Shown here: piece after piece, positions 1-8,456 of the stretch | Numbering within the stretch: the stretch's first letter is position 1 | Layout: every line of letters begins with the position of its first letter | Assembly: GCF_002095535.1 (NCBI RefSeq) | Contig: NZ_MLJI01000001.1 | Span: 2,469,832-2,533,831 of the forward strand | DNA length: 64,000 nt | Direction: 5' to 3' | Source of the DNA: Pantoea cypripedii | GTDB taxonomy: Bacteria; Pseudomonadota; Gammaproteobacteria; Enterobacterales; Enterobacteriaceae | Position numbers and translations under genes: made by a program | The notes under the pieces: generated by a model | What the model was told of the DNA's origin: nothing | Databases searched by the model: none | What the model saw: only the letters and a program-made list of their open reading frames with translations

Positions 1-690
1 GAAACCAATGTTGTCGCTGATGGCACGCTGGTTCCAGGGTTCGCCGACGCAGAAGCCGCTCATATTGCCGATCTTCATGTTCATCACCATCTGCGGCGGC
101 GGTACCACCACGGTACGCACATCCTCAATGGGATCGATCCCGGCATTCGCCAGCCAGTAATACAGCCACATGGCGTGGGTGCTGGTGGGAAAGGTGTGAG
201 CGAAGGTGTAAGTCCCTTTGGCGCTGCCCGCGATCAGGGTTTTCAGGCTGGCGGCATCGGTCACCTTCTGATCTTTCAGCTGATTGGCTAAGGTGATGGC
301 CTGGCCATTGTTGTTCAGCGTCATCAGGTTGGCCATCTCGTGCTGCGGACCGGCCACACCCAATTGCAGGCCATAGATCATGCCGTACAACGCATGGGCC
401 GCATCCAGCTCACCGGACGTCAGTTTGTCGCGCACTGCTGCCCAGCTGGCTTCTTTGCTGGGTTGCAGGCTGAGGCCGTATTTTTTGTCGAATCCTTTTA
501 CTGCCGCCATGACCACCGGCGCGCAGTCCGTCAACGGGATAAACCCCACCCGCACCGTACTTTTCTCCGGCGCATCACTGCCTGCTGCCCAGACGGCGTT
601 GCGTAACCCAGGCAGCAGATAGCTACTGCCTACCACCGCACTGCCCAGCAAAAACTGACGACGGGAAATCGAAAACCGCGTTTTGCTCAT
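1..690 (-). CDS. nasF: Nitrate-binding protein of nitrate ABC transporter, partial
   Basis: Periplasmic solute-binding protein expected to capture nitrate for an ABC importer in assimilatory nitrate uptake. The first 230 residues are visible; the gene runs off the left window edge. The start is ATG at 690. The N-terminus carries a twin-arginine signal (SRRQFLLG) followed by a hydrophobic stretch ending near AWA-AG, so export by Tat is likely. The mature part opens with RVGFIPLTDCAPVVMA and contains HEMANLMTL and a GEPWNQRA segment, which fit the NrtA/CmpA family. It lies downstream of a sigma-54 promoter and an ANTAR-type leader, beside nasR, as in the Klebsiella nas operon. A taurine- or bicarbonate-type relative is possible, but the nasR neighbour favours nitrate. 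Confidence 0.9.
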   Translation of the reverse strand, partial: MSKTRFSISRRQFLLGSAVVGSSYLLPGLRNAVWAAGSDAPEKSTVRVGFIPLTDCAPVVMAAVKGFDKKYGLSLQPSKEASWAAVRDKLTSGELDAAHALYGMIYGLQLGVAGPQHEMANLMTLNNNGQAITLANQLKDQKVTDAASLKTLIAGSAKGTYTFAHTFPTSTHAMWLYYWLANAGIDPIEDVRTVVVPPPQMVMNMKIGNMSGFCVGEPWNQRAISDNIGF

Positions 691-710
691 CCGCTTTACC
701 CTGAAAAAAA

Positions 711-763
711 GGAATAAAAAAAGGCGTCCTCCCACATGCAATCGCACGGGGCCGGACGCCTTT
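711..763 (-). terminator. Intrinsic terminator in nasF leader (attenuator)
   Basis: Read on the minus strand, a 10-bp stem (AAAGGCGTCC paired with GGACGCCTTT, arms at 754-763 and 720-729) is followed directly by a run of seven T. It lies between the sigma-54 promoter and the nasF start codon. A terminator in this place is what NasR is known to overcome in Klebsiella. Confidence 0.85.
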
Positions 764-777
764 ATCCAAAGCACTCG

Positions 778-797
778 TTCTGCCGCCGTTGGCAAAA
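778..797 (-). promoter_or_regulatory. ANTAR-target hexaloop hairpin in nas leader RNA
   Basis: On the minus strand a 7-bp stem (TTTTGCC with GGCAGAA, one G-U pair) closes the six-base loop AACGGC. Known ANTAR targets are hexaloop hairpins with A at loop position 1 and G at position 4; this loop fits both. It sits just upstream of the terminator, as expected for a NasR binding element. The usual second hexaloop was not identified with certainty. Confidence 0.65.
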
Positions 798-823
798 CAA
801 ATGCGTAATGTCATTCAGGATAT

Positions 824-839
824 TGCAAAGGCTGTGCCA
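824..839 (-). promoter_or_regulatory. Sigma-54 promoter of nas operon
   Basis: The minus strand reads TGGCAC, five bases, then TTGCA, matching the -24/-12 consensus with correct spacing. Transcription would start near 812 and cross the leader hairpins before nasF. This implies control by NtrC and RpoN under nitrogen limitation. Confidence 0.8.
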
Positions 840-923
840 GGAAGGTGAAGGGCGGCATTTCAGGCAGTTAAGTGTCTAAGCCCTTTTTTCGTTCAGCGGT
901 GCGCACTGCATTGACGCAAAATA

Positions 924-940
924 CGCACATTGTTTGTGCA
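924..940 (-). promoter_or_regulatory. Candidate NtrC binding site
   Basis: A 17-bp near-palindrome, TGCACAAACAATGTGCG on the minus strand, resembles the NtrC consensus TGCACC-N5-GGTGCA. It is centred about 120 bp upstream of the predicted sigma-54 start, a normal enhancer distance. Confidence 0.5.
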
Positions 941-955
941 GCTAACTCTAATGGG

Positions 956-2176
956 TTATGTCTTTAACGTGGCGGCGACCGCGAGGATCGCCTGAGCGAT
1001 TTCAAGAATGCGTTTGTTCTGGTTCATGGCGCTTTTACGCAGCGTCTGCCACGCGTCCTGCTCATTGTAGCCATGCTGTTGCATCAACCACCCCTTGGCC
1101 TGATCGATGATTTTGCGCTCATCCAGCGAGGCACGCATGCTGGCCAGTTCATCGGCCTGCGTTTGTAAACGCTGCGCCTGCTCACGGATCAGCGACAGCA
1201 CCGAACGTCCCAACTGGGGGGCCAGGCCATTGCTATCCAGCGTGATATCCTGCCCCGCCAGCCAGTTAGCCCCTGCCACATATAAAGTGAAACCGGCCTC
1301 ATCTGCCAGCGCAGGCGCGTGGGTATCGTGCTGCTCGCTGGCGGTGATGGCACGCCGGCAGCAGCTCATCAACATGGCGCTCAGACCATCTTCTATCTGT
1401 TTCATTTGATCGAGACGTGCGGTGAGCAGCCGGAACCATTGCAGTACCCCGTTCTCGCCACAATGCGCGCCGGTACAGGCGATACGTCGCAGACGTTCAA
1501 TGTCACTTCCCGCATCCGCCATGGTGCGCCAGCGTTGCAGGTTGTAGGCATCGGCAAACTGACTGAAGGTGGCGAAGCTTTGCTCCTGGGCTTCTATCAA
1601 TGCCTGCAACCGCTGCCGCTGCTGGTCGCTAAAATGTCCGGCGGCAAAACCTGCTGACCCGGTGGCACGTTCCTGCCCGGCCAACTCTTTCCCCTGCATA
1701 AAGCTGAACAGCGCGATCAGCGCGCGTGAAATATCCGGCTCGCTGGCGGTATCCGCCGCTTCAAACACCAGATTGAGTAAGGTACGGATAATGTGGTTGA
1801 ACGCGTCCATCGCCTGCGCATGCGCCAGTTGCTGGCTTTGTACCTGCAACCGCAGTGCGGGTAATCCTTCCAGCGCCTGTAAACCCGCCGCGATAAGCAG
1901 GCAGAAGCGGCTATAGCCTGGTTGCGCATCTGCCGGTGGCAGCACGGCGAGCATGAGTTGCTGACCGCGCTGGACATCCAACGCGCGCGCTTCCAGCTCA
2001 TCACCAAATAAACGCCCGTCTGAACACAACCAGATGTTGCTGACGCCTCTTTCACGTTGCAACAGATGAATTAACTCACTGATTGCAGTGATTAATTCAC
2101 CAGTACGCAGCAGCCGTTGCAGGCTGGCAATTTCGCTCGCGCGGCTGGCCTGCAAATAATCCACAGCCTGAGTCAT
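956..2176 (-). CDS. nasR: Nitrate-responsive transcription antiterminator NasR (NIT-ANTAR)
   Basis: Soluble regulator that senses nitrate or nitrite and binds leader RNA of the nas operon to stop termination. Residues about 30-280 match a NIT sensor domain (HLLQRERGVSNIWLCS near the start). The C-terminal 60 residues form an ANTAR RNA-binding domain with DERKIIDQAKGWLMQ and an AWQTLRKSAM segment. An upstream in-frame start at 2221 is possible, but ATG at 2176 has an AGGAG eight bases upstream and gives about 406 aa, near the family length. It lies directly upstream of nasF on the same strand, separated by the sigma-54 promoter and leader. Confidence 0.92.
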   Translation of the reverse strand: MTQAVDYLQASRASEIASLQRLLRTGELITAISELIHLLQRERGVSNIWLCSDGRLFGDELEARALDVQRGQQLMLAVLPPADAQPGYSRFCLLIAAGLQALEGLPALRLQVQSQQLAHAQAMDAFNHIIRTLLNLVFEAADTASEPDISRALIALFSFMQGKELAGQERATGSAGFAAGHFSDQQRQRLQALIEAQEQSFATFSQFADAYNLQRWRTMADAGSDIERLRRIACTGAHCGENGVLQWFRLLTARLDQMKQIEDGLSAMLMSCCRRAITASEQHDTHAPALADEAGFTLYVAGANWLAGQDITLDSNGLAPQLGRSVLSLIREQAQRLQTQADELASMRASLDERKIIDQAKGWLMQQHGYNEQDAWQTLRKSAMNQNKRILEIAQAILAVAATLKT

Positions 2177-2671
2177 CGCATTCTCCTGGCAAATAACCTT
2201 TTCGACTAAAAGACTTAGCAAAAGCCATGCCGGAACTGAAGTTGCAACGGGCCGAATCAGGGGCGGATATTCTGAAAGTAAGAAAATTGTTTACTGCCGC
2301 AATCTTTTTTTACAACAGAAAATAGATTAATCTTATTTACCGTTTATTTTTGGTCCTGACAGGCATCAATAGCGCTTACGCTGGCCTGAGCGCCGAATAG
2401 CACCAAATAAGTTAAATTGGCTTAACTATCCCCACGCGCACAGTTTTTTTATCACCCAACGATCGTCCCGTTTTCCCCGTTAGCACGGGATTTCATACGG
2501 TGCAATGGTTTGAATTCTCAAAAGTCTTAGGTAGACTGACGGGAGCACTATCTTTCTGTAATCTGTCTGTTTTTTTGATGGCTTTCTCACTGCATAATCC
2601 GACCTCCTGCGTCCGTTAACCGGCACTCAGGACTCCCCATTATGTAGTTAATCTGATGAAATTTGAGGATC
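2177..2671. other. Intergenic region between nasR and the T6SS-type cluster
   Basis: About 490 bases without a convincing gene, AT-rich in the middle. It must hold the divergent promoters for nasR and the downstream cluster. No clear -10/-35 pair, repeat or RNA could be assigned with confidence. Confidence 0.5.
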
Positions 2672-3163
2672 ATGGTGAATAAGAGTCTTGTGCTAACACT
2701 GCTGGCGGTGCTCACTCTGGCGAGTTGTAAAGCGCCACCGCCGCCAGTGACAGATGACACCCTGGTAACCAGTGAAGTGAATGGGGTTAAACTGGTTCAT
2801 CGTCATGCGGTGGCAGCACCTGACGAGTTCACGCCGGTCAATGAGAGCTTTCGTGCCTTATATGGCGCATCCATCATGACTACACCCGACTATAGCGGCA
2901 AAGTGGTGCGTTACCTGGAAACCGGTAAAACCTTTGAAGTTTTAGGTCGGGTTGAGCATAGCTGGCTGGCGATTGCAGATGAAGCGCAGGGTCAGCTGAT
3001 TGGCTACGTGCCGCCGAAAGCGGGCGTCGAAAGCAGCCGTTATGATGCCACCGTGCGCAGCGACCGTCCCCGTCCCCGCCGCAGCAAACAGGTCTGTGTA
3101 GACGTGGGGGGTGCCAGCAAGGCATGCCGCACCAACGATACCGCGACCTGGATCTTAGACTGA
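2672..3163 (+). CDS. Lipoprotein with bacterial SH3-like domain
   Basis: About 163-residue predicted outer-membrane lipoprotein. A short hydrophobic signal ends in the lipobox LASC, followed by a proline-rich linker (APPPPV). Residues about 65-120 (SIMTTPDYSGKVVRYLETGK, then FEVLGRVEHSWLAIA and GYVPP) look like a bacterial SH3 domain. Two Cys near the C-terminus (QVCVDVGGASKAC) could pair. The start is ATG 2672 or GTG 2675; GAGG at 2665-2668 favours GTG slightly. It is first in the cluster and about 85 bp ahead of tssL, the position where a TssJ lipoprotein might be expected, but it does not resemble TssJ. The exact role is unknown. Confidence 0.75.
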   Translation: MVNKSLVLTLLAVLTLASCKAPPPPVTDDTLVTSEVNGVKLVHRHAVAAPDEFTPVNESFRALYGASIMTTPDYSGKVVRYLETGKTFEVLGRVEHSWLAIADEAQGQLIGYVPPKAGVESSRYDATVRSDRPRPRRSKQVCVDVGGASKACRTNDTATWILD

Positions 3164-3248
3164 ACATGAAATCCGGCGCATATTGCCCGCAGAAGGCTGA
3201 CTCTCTGCGGGCAGAGAGTTTCACTATTGCCTGGAAGAACACGATTTA

Positions 3249-4463
3249 ATGACTCAGGACGCTCCTGCACGTGATGCGAACGTCGCGGGCAATGATAACC
3301 TTTTATTGACTGCCGCAGCCCCAATCCTCAATGCCGTCGTTCAGATTCGGCAGGCCGCTACGCATGACGATCCTGCCGGGCTGCGTCAGCTACTCATCGA
3401 TGAAGTCCGCCAGTTCGAAAACCGCTGTAAACAAGCCGGTTTACCGTTTGAGATGATTATTGGCGCCCGCTATTGCCTGTGTAGCCTGCTGGATGAAGCC
3501 GCTGCGCAAACGCCGTGGGGCACCCGTGGTGTCTGGTCCGGTAATGGCATGCTGGTGACTTTCCATAATGAAAGCTGGGGCGGCGAAAAGGTCTTTCAAC
3601 TGCTGTCACGCATTTCACAAAACCCGGAACAACATCTGTGGCTGCTGGAAGTGATCCACTATTGTCTGCTGCTGGGGTACGAAGGCCGCTATCGCGGCAG
3701 TGAGAACGGCCCTGCGCAGTGCGAAATCATCCGTAAACGCCTGGCGCATTTGATTGCCGAAACCCGTCCGGATAACGCTGCCGCCATGGCTCGCCTGGTG
3801 GAGGTCCATCCGCTGGTGAGCAGCTTATCCCGTCCAATGGTGCCGCTGTGGGCCTGCGTCACACTGGCGGCCCTGGTGGCCTGCCTGATCTACAGTGGCC
3901 TGAACTGGCGTCTGGGCAACGCCGCAGAACCCTTGCTGCGCGCCATCTATCAAACACCGTTACCGCAAATTACGCCAGGACGCCGCCCGACCTCCCCCCA
4001 GGCACTGCTTGACCTGCATCAGCGCCTTAACGATGTGATCGCCGCCGGGCAACTGGAAGTCAGCGATGGTGCATTTGGGAGCAAGGTGATCATCCCCGCC
4101 GATAAGCTGTTTGCCGCCGACGGTACGGTCGTCAATCAGGTGGGACGCGCCCTGCTGGCCCACGTCGCCAGTGCAATGAAATCAGTGAAAGGTACGGTGC
4201 TGGTCTCGGTGTATACCGATGACAGCGCGGTGGATGGACGCTTCGCCTCCAGCTATGAATTCTCCTTTGCCCGCGCGCGCGCTGTGGCGCAGCTGCTCAA
4301 TCCGCAGCTGGCTGAGGGGCACAACGTCAAAGCCGAAGGACGAGGCGACAGCAATCCCCTGCTGCCCAACGACAGCAATGAAAACCGCGCCCGCAACCGC
4401 CGGGTGGAAATCACCCTATTCGCGGCACCGGAAACCCTCAGCAATCATCAGGGAGGCCAGTGA
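3249..4463 (+). CDS. tssL: T6SS inner-membrane protein TssL (DotU-OmpA fusion)
   Basis: Inner-membrane subunit of the type VI secretion membrane complex, 404 aa. Residues about 15-190 form the cytoplasmic DotU domain (ARYCLCSLLDEAAAQTPWG and HNESWGGEKVFQLL are typical). One transmembrane helix follows at about 197-215 (VPLWACVTLAALVACLIYS). The C-terminal 130 residues are an OmpA-like peptidoglycan-binding domain with GRGDSNPLLPND and NRARNRRVEI. This makes it the extended TssL type that carries its own wall anchor. Its TGA stop overlaps the tssM start, indicating translational coupling. Confidence 0.93.
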   Translation: MTQDAPARDANVAGNDNLLLTAAAPILNAVVQIRQAATHDDPAGLRQLLIDEVRQFENRCKQAGLPFEMIIGARYCLCSLLDEAAAQTPWGTRGVWSGNGMLVTFHNESWGGEKVFQLLSRISQNPEQHLWLLEVIHYCLLLGYEGRYRGSENGPAQCEIIRKRLAHLIAETRPDNAAAMARLVEVHPLVSSLSRPMVPLWACVTLAALVACLIYSGLNWRLGNAAEPLLRAIYQTPLPQITPGRRPTSPQALLDLHQRLNDVIAAGQLEVSDGAFGSKVIIPADKLFAADGTVVNQVGRALLAHVASAMKSVKGTVLVSVYTDDSAVDGRFASSYEFSFARARAVAQLLNPQLAEGHNVKAEGRGDSNPLLPNDSNENRARNRRVEITLFAAPETLSNHQGGQ

Positions 4464-6577
4464 TGCGCGCATCACTTCAGCATTTATTAACCCACCGCCT
4501 GCTGTGGAGCTTTATTGGTGTCAGCGCGCTGAGTTGCGTGCTGTGGATACTCGGTCCGCTGTGGAGCTGGGGCGATACCCGCCCGCTCGAACCAGTGTGG
4601 CCACGCCAGCTGGTGGTAGGTTTCCTCTATTTTTTCTGGGTTCTGTTCCAGTTTATCCCGGCAATCTGGCGGGGGTGGTTTAACAGTAAACTCCTCACCC
4701 GTCTGCAACAGGACAGCAGTGAAGAGTTAAGCGATCGCCAGGCAACCGAAACCTTACTGACACAACGTTTCAGTGAAGCCGCACAGCGCCTGAAGCGCAC
4801 CCAGTTTGGCCGACGTCCACAGCAAAGCTGGCTGGCACGATTTCAGAGCCACTATCTCTATCAGTTACCCTGGTATGTGATCATTGGCGCTCCAGGAGCC
4901 GGTAAGACCACCGCCCTGCTCAATGCCGGGCTGGATTTTCCCCTTACCGATAGCCTTGGCAACGCGGCAATCCGTGGTGTTGGCGGAACACGCCATTGCG
5001 ACTGGTGGTTTACCGACAGCGCGGTACTGATCGACACCGCCGGTCGCTATGCGTTACAGGAGAGTCAGCGCGCACGCGACGCCAGCGAATGGCAAAACTT
5101 TATCCATTTGCTGAAACGCTATCGCACCCGTCAGCCGATTAACGGCGTCATCATTACCATTAGCGTGGCCGATCTGCTGACCGACTCAGCCGAAGCGCGC
5201 CATGCTCAGGCCACCGCGCTGCGCCAGCGGATGGTCGAGCTGCATCAGCAAACCGGCATTCATTTCCCGGTGTATGTGATGGTGACGAAAACCGATCTAC
5301 TGAAAGGTTTTCTCAGCTTTTACGGGGCGCTGACTAAGCAACAGCGCGATGCCGTCTGGGGTTTCACCTTTCCGTGGGATCCAGGTAAACCGCACAAGGA
5401 CAGCTGGCATCGCAGCTTCAATCAGCATTTCCACCTGCTGGAACAGCGTCTGCAACAGCAGCTGGCGGGGGTGATGGCGCAGGATCGCGATCTGACACAA
5501 CGTGCCGACAGTTTCCTTTTCCCGCAGGAATTCAGCTCTCTGCGACCGCTGCTGAGCGAATATCTCGATGTGGTGTTTTCCGGCCATCAGGATGCGGTAG
5601 CCTGGTCTGCACGCGGGTTGTTTTTTACCAGCGGTACCCAGGAAGGCCTCCCTTTTGACCGCATCATGGGTGAGTTAAACCGTAAATTACAGCTGCCGCT
5701 GGCTGGGCAGCACACCATTGCGGCCTGGGATAGTGTCAATCGCAGCAGCCCGATTCCCGGTACCAAAGGACAAAGCTTTTTTATCCGTAATCTGCTGAGT
5801 GATTTGGTATTTCGTGAAAGCGGATTGGCCGGGAGTAACCGCCATTGGGAGTATCGCAACCGGTTGTTTCACTGGATTGGCTACGGTGCCCTCACGGGTG
5901 CCCTGCTGCTGCTTTCCTGTCTGTGGCTGGCAAGTTATCTCCAGAATCAGCGCTATCTCGACCAGGTCGCCGCTCGCATCGAGCCCATTACCCGCCAGAG
6001 CCAGCAGGTGATTCATCAGCCCGCTGATAATATTTTTGATCTGCTACCCTTCTTAAATAACCTGGTTAAATTGCCGCTTTCGGACCGCTTTTCCCTCGAC
6101 AATCCACCGCTTACCATGCGTGTCGGCTTGTATCGCGGTAATCAGGTGAGTGACGCGGCATGGGTGCTTTATCAAAACGCCTTAAAGTCTTTATTGTTGC
6201 CTCGCGTGGCACAGCAAATTACCAATCTGCTGCGTGACGATCCCGGCACCGACAATGAATACAGCCGCAACGCCTTGCGGGCCTATCAAATGTTGTATCA
6301 GCCTCGCAATTATGACGGTGAGTTTCTGCGCGGCTGGCTGATGCAAAACCTGCAACGTTCTCTGCCCGCTAATGTCAGCGCTCGCGATTTACAACAACTG
6401 GACTGGCATCTCAGCCAGCTGCTGGATCAGCAGATTCAGTCTTCGCCTTATGCCAGCGACAATGCGTTGATGATGCGTAAGCTTGCGGAAAATCTGAAAA
6501 ATGCAGGTCAGAATGGCAATACGCTGACGCTCGCGCCGTTAAAGGCTGCACAGCGATTGACCGGACGCAGTGAGTAA
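4463..6577 (+). CDS. tssM: Short TssM/IcmF-like T6SS membrane protein
   Basis: About 704 aa inner-membrane ATPase-like subunit, usually partner of TssL. Two N-terminal membrane helices (about 10-70) are followed by a cytoplasmic NTPase domain with Walker A GAPGAGKT (about 142-149), Walker B-type DTAGRY (from 191) and TKTD (about 275). A third helix is at about 470-490 (GALTGALLLLSCLWLASYL), then only about 210 periplasmic residues. Canonical TssM has about 1100-1200 residues with a large periplasmic part that contacts TssJ; that part is missing. The ATG at 4463 has GGGAGG upstream and overlaps the tssL stop. The stop at 6575-6577 is clean and tagF follows immediately, so this is a settled short form or an old truncation. 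Confidence 0.88.
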   Translation: MRASLQHLLTHRLLWSFIGVSALSCVLWILGPLWSWGDTRPLEPVWPRQLVVGFLYFFWVLFQFIPAIWRGWFNSKLLTRLQQDSSEELSDRQATETLLTQRFSEAAQRLKRTQFGRRPQQSWLARFQSHYLYQLPWYVIIGAPGAGKTTALLNAGLDFPLTDSLGNAAIRGVGGTRHCDWWFTDSAVLIDTAGRYALQESQRARDASEWQNFIHLLKRYRTRQPINGVIITISVADLLTDSAEARHAQATALRQRMVELHQQTGIHFPVYVMVTKTDLLKGFLSFYGALTKQQRDAVWGFTFPWDPGKPHKDSWHRSFNQHFHLLEQRLQQQLAGVMAQDRDLTQRADSFLFPQEFSSLRPLLSEYLDVVFSGHQDAVAWSARGLFFTSGTQEGLPFDRIMGELNRKLQLPLAGQHTIAAWDSVNRSSPIPGTKGQSFFIRNLLSDLVFRESGLAGSNRHWEYRNRLFHWIGYGALTGALLLLSCLWLASYLQNQRYLDQVAARIEPITRQSQQVIHQPADNIFDLLPFLNNLVKLPLSDRFSLDNPPLTMRVGLYRGNQVSDAAWVLYQNALKSLLLPRVAQQITNLLRDDPGTDNEYSRNALRAYQMLYQPRNYDGEFLRGWLMQNLQRSLPANVSARDLQQLDWHLSQLLDQQIQSSPYASDNALMMRKLAENLKNAGQNGNTLTLAPLKAAQRLTGRSE

Positions 6578-6590
6578 TGGTGAGGTAACG

Positions 6591-7289
6591 ATGGCGACCT
6601 ATATCGCCCCAGGCTGGTACGGGAAATTGCCTTCAACCGGTGATTTCCTGCGTCAGCGTCTCAGTGAAAATACCGTGACATCCTGGAGCCATTGGTTTCA
6701 ACAGGGATTGCTGCACGGGCAACCGGATAATGATGCCAGCACCCAGCATTTTCTTGCGGCACCGGTGTGGAATTTTGTTTTGCCGATTTCGCCACTGCGC
6801 CAGCAAGTGCAAATGGGTTGCCTGCTGCCCTCGTGCGATCGTGTCGGTCGCGCCTGGCCGTTGCTGGCATTGCACCATTTTCCACTCAACCAGTGGCATC
6901 CAGCGCAGCTGGCGATTTCCGGCGAGTGGTTCCAGGAACTGGGCGCGACACTGTGGCACGCAGTGCGTGAAGCACAGACAGCAGAGCAACTGGAACAGGC
7001 GATACAGCAGGTTTCACCTTTGCTGGTGCCGGAAAAACGTCGCTCGGACATCATGGATGTCATCGGTTTTGACGATCTGCCCAGCACGCTGAGCTGGCGT
7101 GAAGTGGCAGACCAGTTTGATCCCCAGCAGCATATCAGCTACTGGTGGAGTAATCGCAGTGACGGTTTTGCTCACGCCACGCATAAACACAGTGGCCCGC
7201 TCACCGCGCAGCTTTTTTCGTTATTGTTTAACCCGGCGTCTGGTGCGCAGCCGGGACGTAACGGTCTTTATCCGCCGATGTTCGAATAA
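6591..7289 (+). CDS. tagF: T6SS-associated protein TagF
   Basis: Soluble protein of about 232 aa of the TagF family (PppA-independent repressor of T6SS assembly in Pseudomonas). The N-terminus has the family signature GWYGKLPSTGDFLRQRL, followed by W..WFQQGL and the GCLLPSCDRVGRAWPL segment. The C-terminus has SYWWSN. An in-frame GTG at 6570 exists, but ATG at 6591 has GAGG about seven bases upstream and begins 13 bases after the tssM stop. It lies between tssM and the FHA gene, as in other post-translationally controlled T6SS loci. Confidence 0.9.
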   Translation: MATYIAPGWYGKLPSTGDFLRQRLSENTVTSWSHWFQQGLLHGQPDNDASTQHFLAAPVWNFVLPISPLRQQVQMGCLLPSCDRVGRAWPLLALHHFPLNQWHPAQLAISGEWFQELGATLWHAVREAQTAEQLEQAIQQVSPLLVPEKRRSDIMDVIGFDDLPSTLSWREVADQFDPQQHISYWWSNRSDGFAHATHKHSGPLTAQLFSLLFNPASGAQPGRNGLYPPMFE

Positions 7290-7325
7290 GGCCGCGACGT
7301 TTGCCCTCTGAAAACGGGAAGACTC

Positions 7326-8456
7326 ATGGAATTTACCATTGTGCAATGCAATACGGATGTGCCGGCAAAAACGGTGGCGTTTAAGCCCCCCGGCGGCACC
7401 ATCGGCCGTAGCCAGGATAATGACCTGGTGCTGCCGGATGAATCGCGGGCCATTTCGCGCCTGCAGGCACTGGTACATCTGTCGCCAGAAGGCGAATGCC
7501 GTCTGACCAATCAGGGAAGTGTCACCTCGGTGATGTTGAATGGTGCGGCACTACCCCGTGGCGCGCAGGCGGTCCTGCAGCATGGCGACACGCTTAAGAT
7601 TGGCGATTATGGCCTGGAGGTCCGCGATCCGGTGCGTACCTCCACGCAAAAAGATGATCCACTGGCGTTGTTTGCTGCCAGCGAAAGCGACCCCCTCGGC
7701 ATGCTGGATGGCCTGCATATTCCTGCTGAGAATGTTATCTCCGAACCCCTGGTAACACGCTCTGAACGCCACAGCGATGCCCGCCTGGGTATCGATCCAC
7801 AGAGCGATTCCTCCGCCCTGCCTGCCATCATGTCCGGCAGCGACCAGGATAAACTGATTACGGCTTTGCTGGAGGGAATGGGGCTGAATAACGGCCATCA
7901 GACGCCGATAAATGAAGACCAAATGCGGGTCACTGGCCGCATGCTGAGTCTGTTCTCGCAGGGAACCGTGGCGCTGCTCTCCTCGCGCTCGATTCTCAAG
8001 CGCGGCGTAAAAGCTGACATGACGATGATCCTCAATGAGGCCAATAACCCATTCAAGATCCTGCCCTCCGGTAAAACCGTGTTGATGCAGATGTACCAGA
8101 GCCAGATGCCGGGCTTTATGCCACCGGAAACGGCGGTACGTGATGCGCTGGTGGATTTACAGGCGCATCAGCTCGGGATGATCGCCGGGATTCGCGCCAT
8201 CATTGCGGCGATGCTGCAATCGTTCAATCCGCAACGGCTGGAAGAACAGGCACGGCGCGATGGTGCCATGCCGAAAATGCCGTTTTCCAATACCCGCAAA
8301 GCCGCGCTGTGGGACCATTTTTCCCGTCATTATCAGCGCACCGCCGGTGAGATTGAAGATGACTTCCATACCCTGTTCGGCGAAGCCTTTCTTCATGCCT
8401 ACGACATGGAAGTCAATCAATACAAGGACTCACAAACGCGGACCGAAGACGCATGA
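7326..8456 (+). CDS. tagH: FHA-domain T6SS regulator (Fha/TagH)
   Basis: Cytoplasmic scaffold of 376 aa. The FHA phosphothreonine-binding domain fills residues about 15-100: TIGRSQDNDLVLPD, then ISRLQALV, and VMLNG near the end. The C-terminal half (LEGMGLNN, TVALLSSRSILKRGVKADMT, NPFKILPSG, and a long helical end) matches the conserved C-terminal region of T6SS FHA proteins. In Pseudomonas, Fha1 is phosphorylated by PpkA and dephosphorylated by PppA, and both partners are encoded downstream here. The stop overlaps the pppA start (ATGA). Confidence 0.88.
   Translation: MEFTIVQCNTDVPAKTVAFKPPGGTIGRSQDNDLVLPDESRAISRLQALVHLSPEGECRLTNQGSVTSVMLNGAALPRGAQAVLQHGDTLKIGDYGLEVRDPVRTSTQKDDPLALFAASESDPLGMLDGLHIPAENVISEPLVTRSERHSDARLGIDPQSDSSALPAIMSGSDQDKLITALLEGMGLNNGHQTPINEDQMRVTGRMLSLFSQGTVALLSSRSILKRGVKADMTMILNEANNPFKILPSGKTVLMQMYQSQMPGFMPPETAVRDALVDLQAHQLGMIAGIRAIIAAMLQSFNPQRLEEQARRDGAMPKMPFSNTRKAALWDHFSRHYQRTAGEIEDDFHTLFGEAFLHAYDMEVNQYKDSQTRTEDA

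Noticed and set aside
2672..3163. Lipoprotein as TssJ
   Set aside because: It is a lipoprotein beside tssL, but the sequence is SH3-like and lacks the beta-sandwich pattern of TssJ, so the name was not given.
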